Positions 6,246 to 6,778 of a stretch of 6,778 nt of DNA are shown here, piece after piece (the stretch's first letter is position 1; every line of letters starts with the position of its first letter). The stretch covers positions 1-6,778 of the forward strand of contig JAEYQX010000064.1 of assembly GCA_023409795.1 (NCBI GenBank). Direction: 5' to 3'. The notes beneath the pieces are model-generated. The model was not told the origin of the DNA. It saw only the letters and a program-made list of their open reading frames with translations, and searched no databases. The position numbers and the translations under genes are program-made. This stretch comes from Pseudomonadota bacterium. Its GTDB lineage: Bacteria > Pseudomonadota > Alphaproteobacteria > Caulobacterales > Caulobacteraceae.

Positions 6246-6778
6246 ATGACTCGCGCCACCTCCATCCCCGACAGCCTGACCCGGCGCCGGATGATCCTGG
6301 CAGCCTCGGGCCTGGTTGCCCTGGGCGGTCTGGGCAGCCTGGCGGCCTGTGGCCGGACCGAGGCCCCGGTCGACGAGTCCGGCCGCGTGCGCCTGCGCCT
6401 GGCAGCGGGCGGGCCGGTCAGCGCCCTGCATGGCGGCTTCTACCAGGCCCTGGCCATCGGGGCCTATGAGCGGCGCGGGCTGAATATCGAGATCCTGACG
6501 GGCCAGGCAGGCCAGGACGTGCCGGCCCTGCTGGCCAGCAGCAATGCCGAACTGGCCTTTGGACGTGACAGCTTCTCGGCCCTGTCGCTGGTCGCCGAGC
6601 GGGCACCGGTGAAGGCCGTGGCCGCCTTCCTGCAAAAGGACCCGGTCGTCCTGATCGCCCGTCCCGATCCGTCACTGACCGACCTGTCGTCGCTGCGCGA
6701 GCGGCCCATACTGGTCAGCCCCCAGGATCGCGAGGGCTTCTGGTACTGGCTCCAGGCCCGGTTTGAACTGACCGATGA
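6246..6778 (+). CDS. NMT1/THI5-like ABC transporter substrate-binding lipoprotein (3' end cut by the window)
   Basis: The first 177 residues are present. The N-terminus carries a twin-arginine-like motif (LTRRRMIL, 11-18), a hydrophobic stretch and a lipobox LAAC with the lipidated Cys at 35, so the product is probably a lipid-anchored periplasmic protein. From about residue 48 it follows the NMT1/THI5/SsuA-type fold: LHGGFYQALAIGAYERRGLNIEI (61-83), then AELAFGRDSFSALSLVAERAPVKAVAAFLQKDPVVLIA (101-138), close to the usual family pattern. Such proteins deliver pyrimidine thiamine precursors, sulfonates or related small molecules to ABC importers; the ligand here cannot be decided. AAGGG ends only 3 bases before the ATG, closer than usual; an internal ATG at codon 16 would disrupt the Tat-like motif. 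Permease and ATPase genes may follow beyond the window. Confidence 0.88.
   Translation, partial: MTRATSIPDSLTRRRMILAASGLVALGGLGSLAACGRTEAPVDESGRVRLRLAAGGPVSALHGGFYQALAIGAYERRGLNIEILTGQAGQDVPALLASSNAELAFGRDSFSALSLVAERAPVKAVAAFLQKDPVVLIARPDPSLTDLSSLRERPILVSPQDREGFWYWLQARFELTD

Noticed and set aside
5299..6246. A 315-codon plus-strand open frame opposite the DUF72 gene and the start of the dehydrogenase gene
   Set aside because: It is longer than the DUF72 gene itself, but it is antisense to clear family motifs, has no recognisable domain, and spans two real genes and their spacer. Long antisense frames are expected at this GC content.

Overview
The window looks like chromosomal DNA from a GC-rich alphaproteobacterium. 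The best guess is Caulobacteraceae (Caulobacter, Brevundimonas or Phenylobacterium type). This rests on the strong G/C bias at third codon positions, the protein families present, and a secreted protein that resembles a family I remember as mostly caulobacterial. It holds seven protein genes, two of them cut by the window edges. I see no tRNA, rRNA, CRISPR array, insertion sequence, phage gene or toxin-antitoxin pair.

Layout, left to right. Positions 1-935 (minus) hold most of a secreted or anchored protein with two retropepsin-like aspartic protease domains; its C-terminus lies off the left edge. A 152-base divergent spacer separates it from thrC (1088-2476, plus), a complete threonine synthase. 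thrC converges on a minus-strand block after a 57-base GC-rich gap. Read in its own direction (right to left), the block is: a DUF72/YecE-like protein (6090-5338); a zinc-dependent, cinnamyl-alcohol-dehydrogenase-type alcohol dehydrogenase (5311-4241), 26 bases later; an acetoacetyl-CoA reductase, phaB (4136-3411), after a 97-base-plus leader with nested inverted repeats; and a small exported protein of unknown function (3361-2534), preceded by an AT-rich promoter-like stretch. Divergent from the DUF72 gene, at 6246-6778 (plus), is the start of a lipoprotein of the NMT1/THI5-like ABC-transporter solute-binding family, cut by the right edge.

Functional reading: most of the content is metabolic. 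PhaB makes (R)-3-hydroxybutyryl-CoA for polyhydroxybutyrate storage. The alcohol dehydrogenase probably reduces aldehydes with NADPH, and threonine synthase ends threonine biosynthesis. DUF72 and the dehydrogenase are probably co-transcribed; phaB and the small exported gene may have their own promoters. I found no convincing new defence, mobile or signalling system. The points most worth a second look are the tandem retropepsin protein, a repeat-like segment apparently built into the signal-peptide region of the small exported protein, the likely leaderless start of that same gene, and the competing hairpins in the phaB leader.
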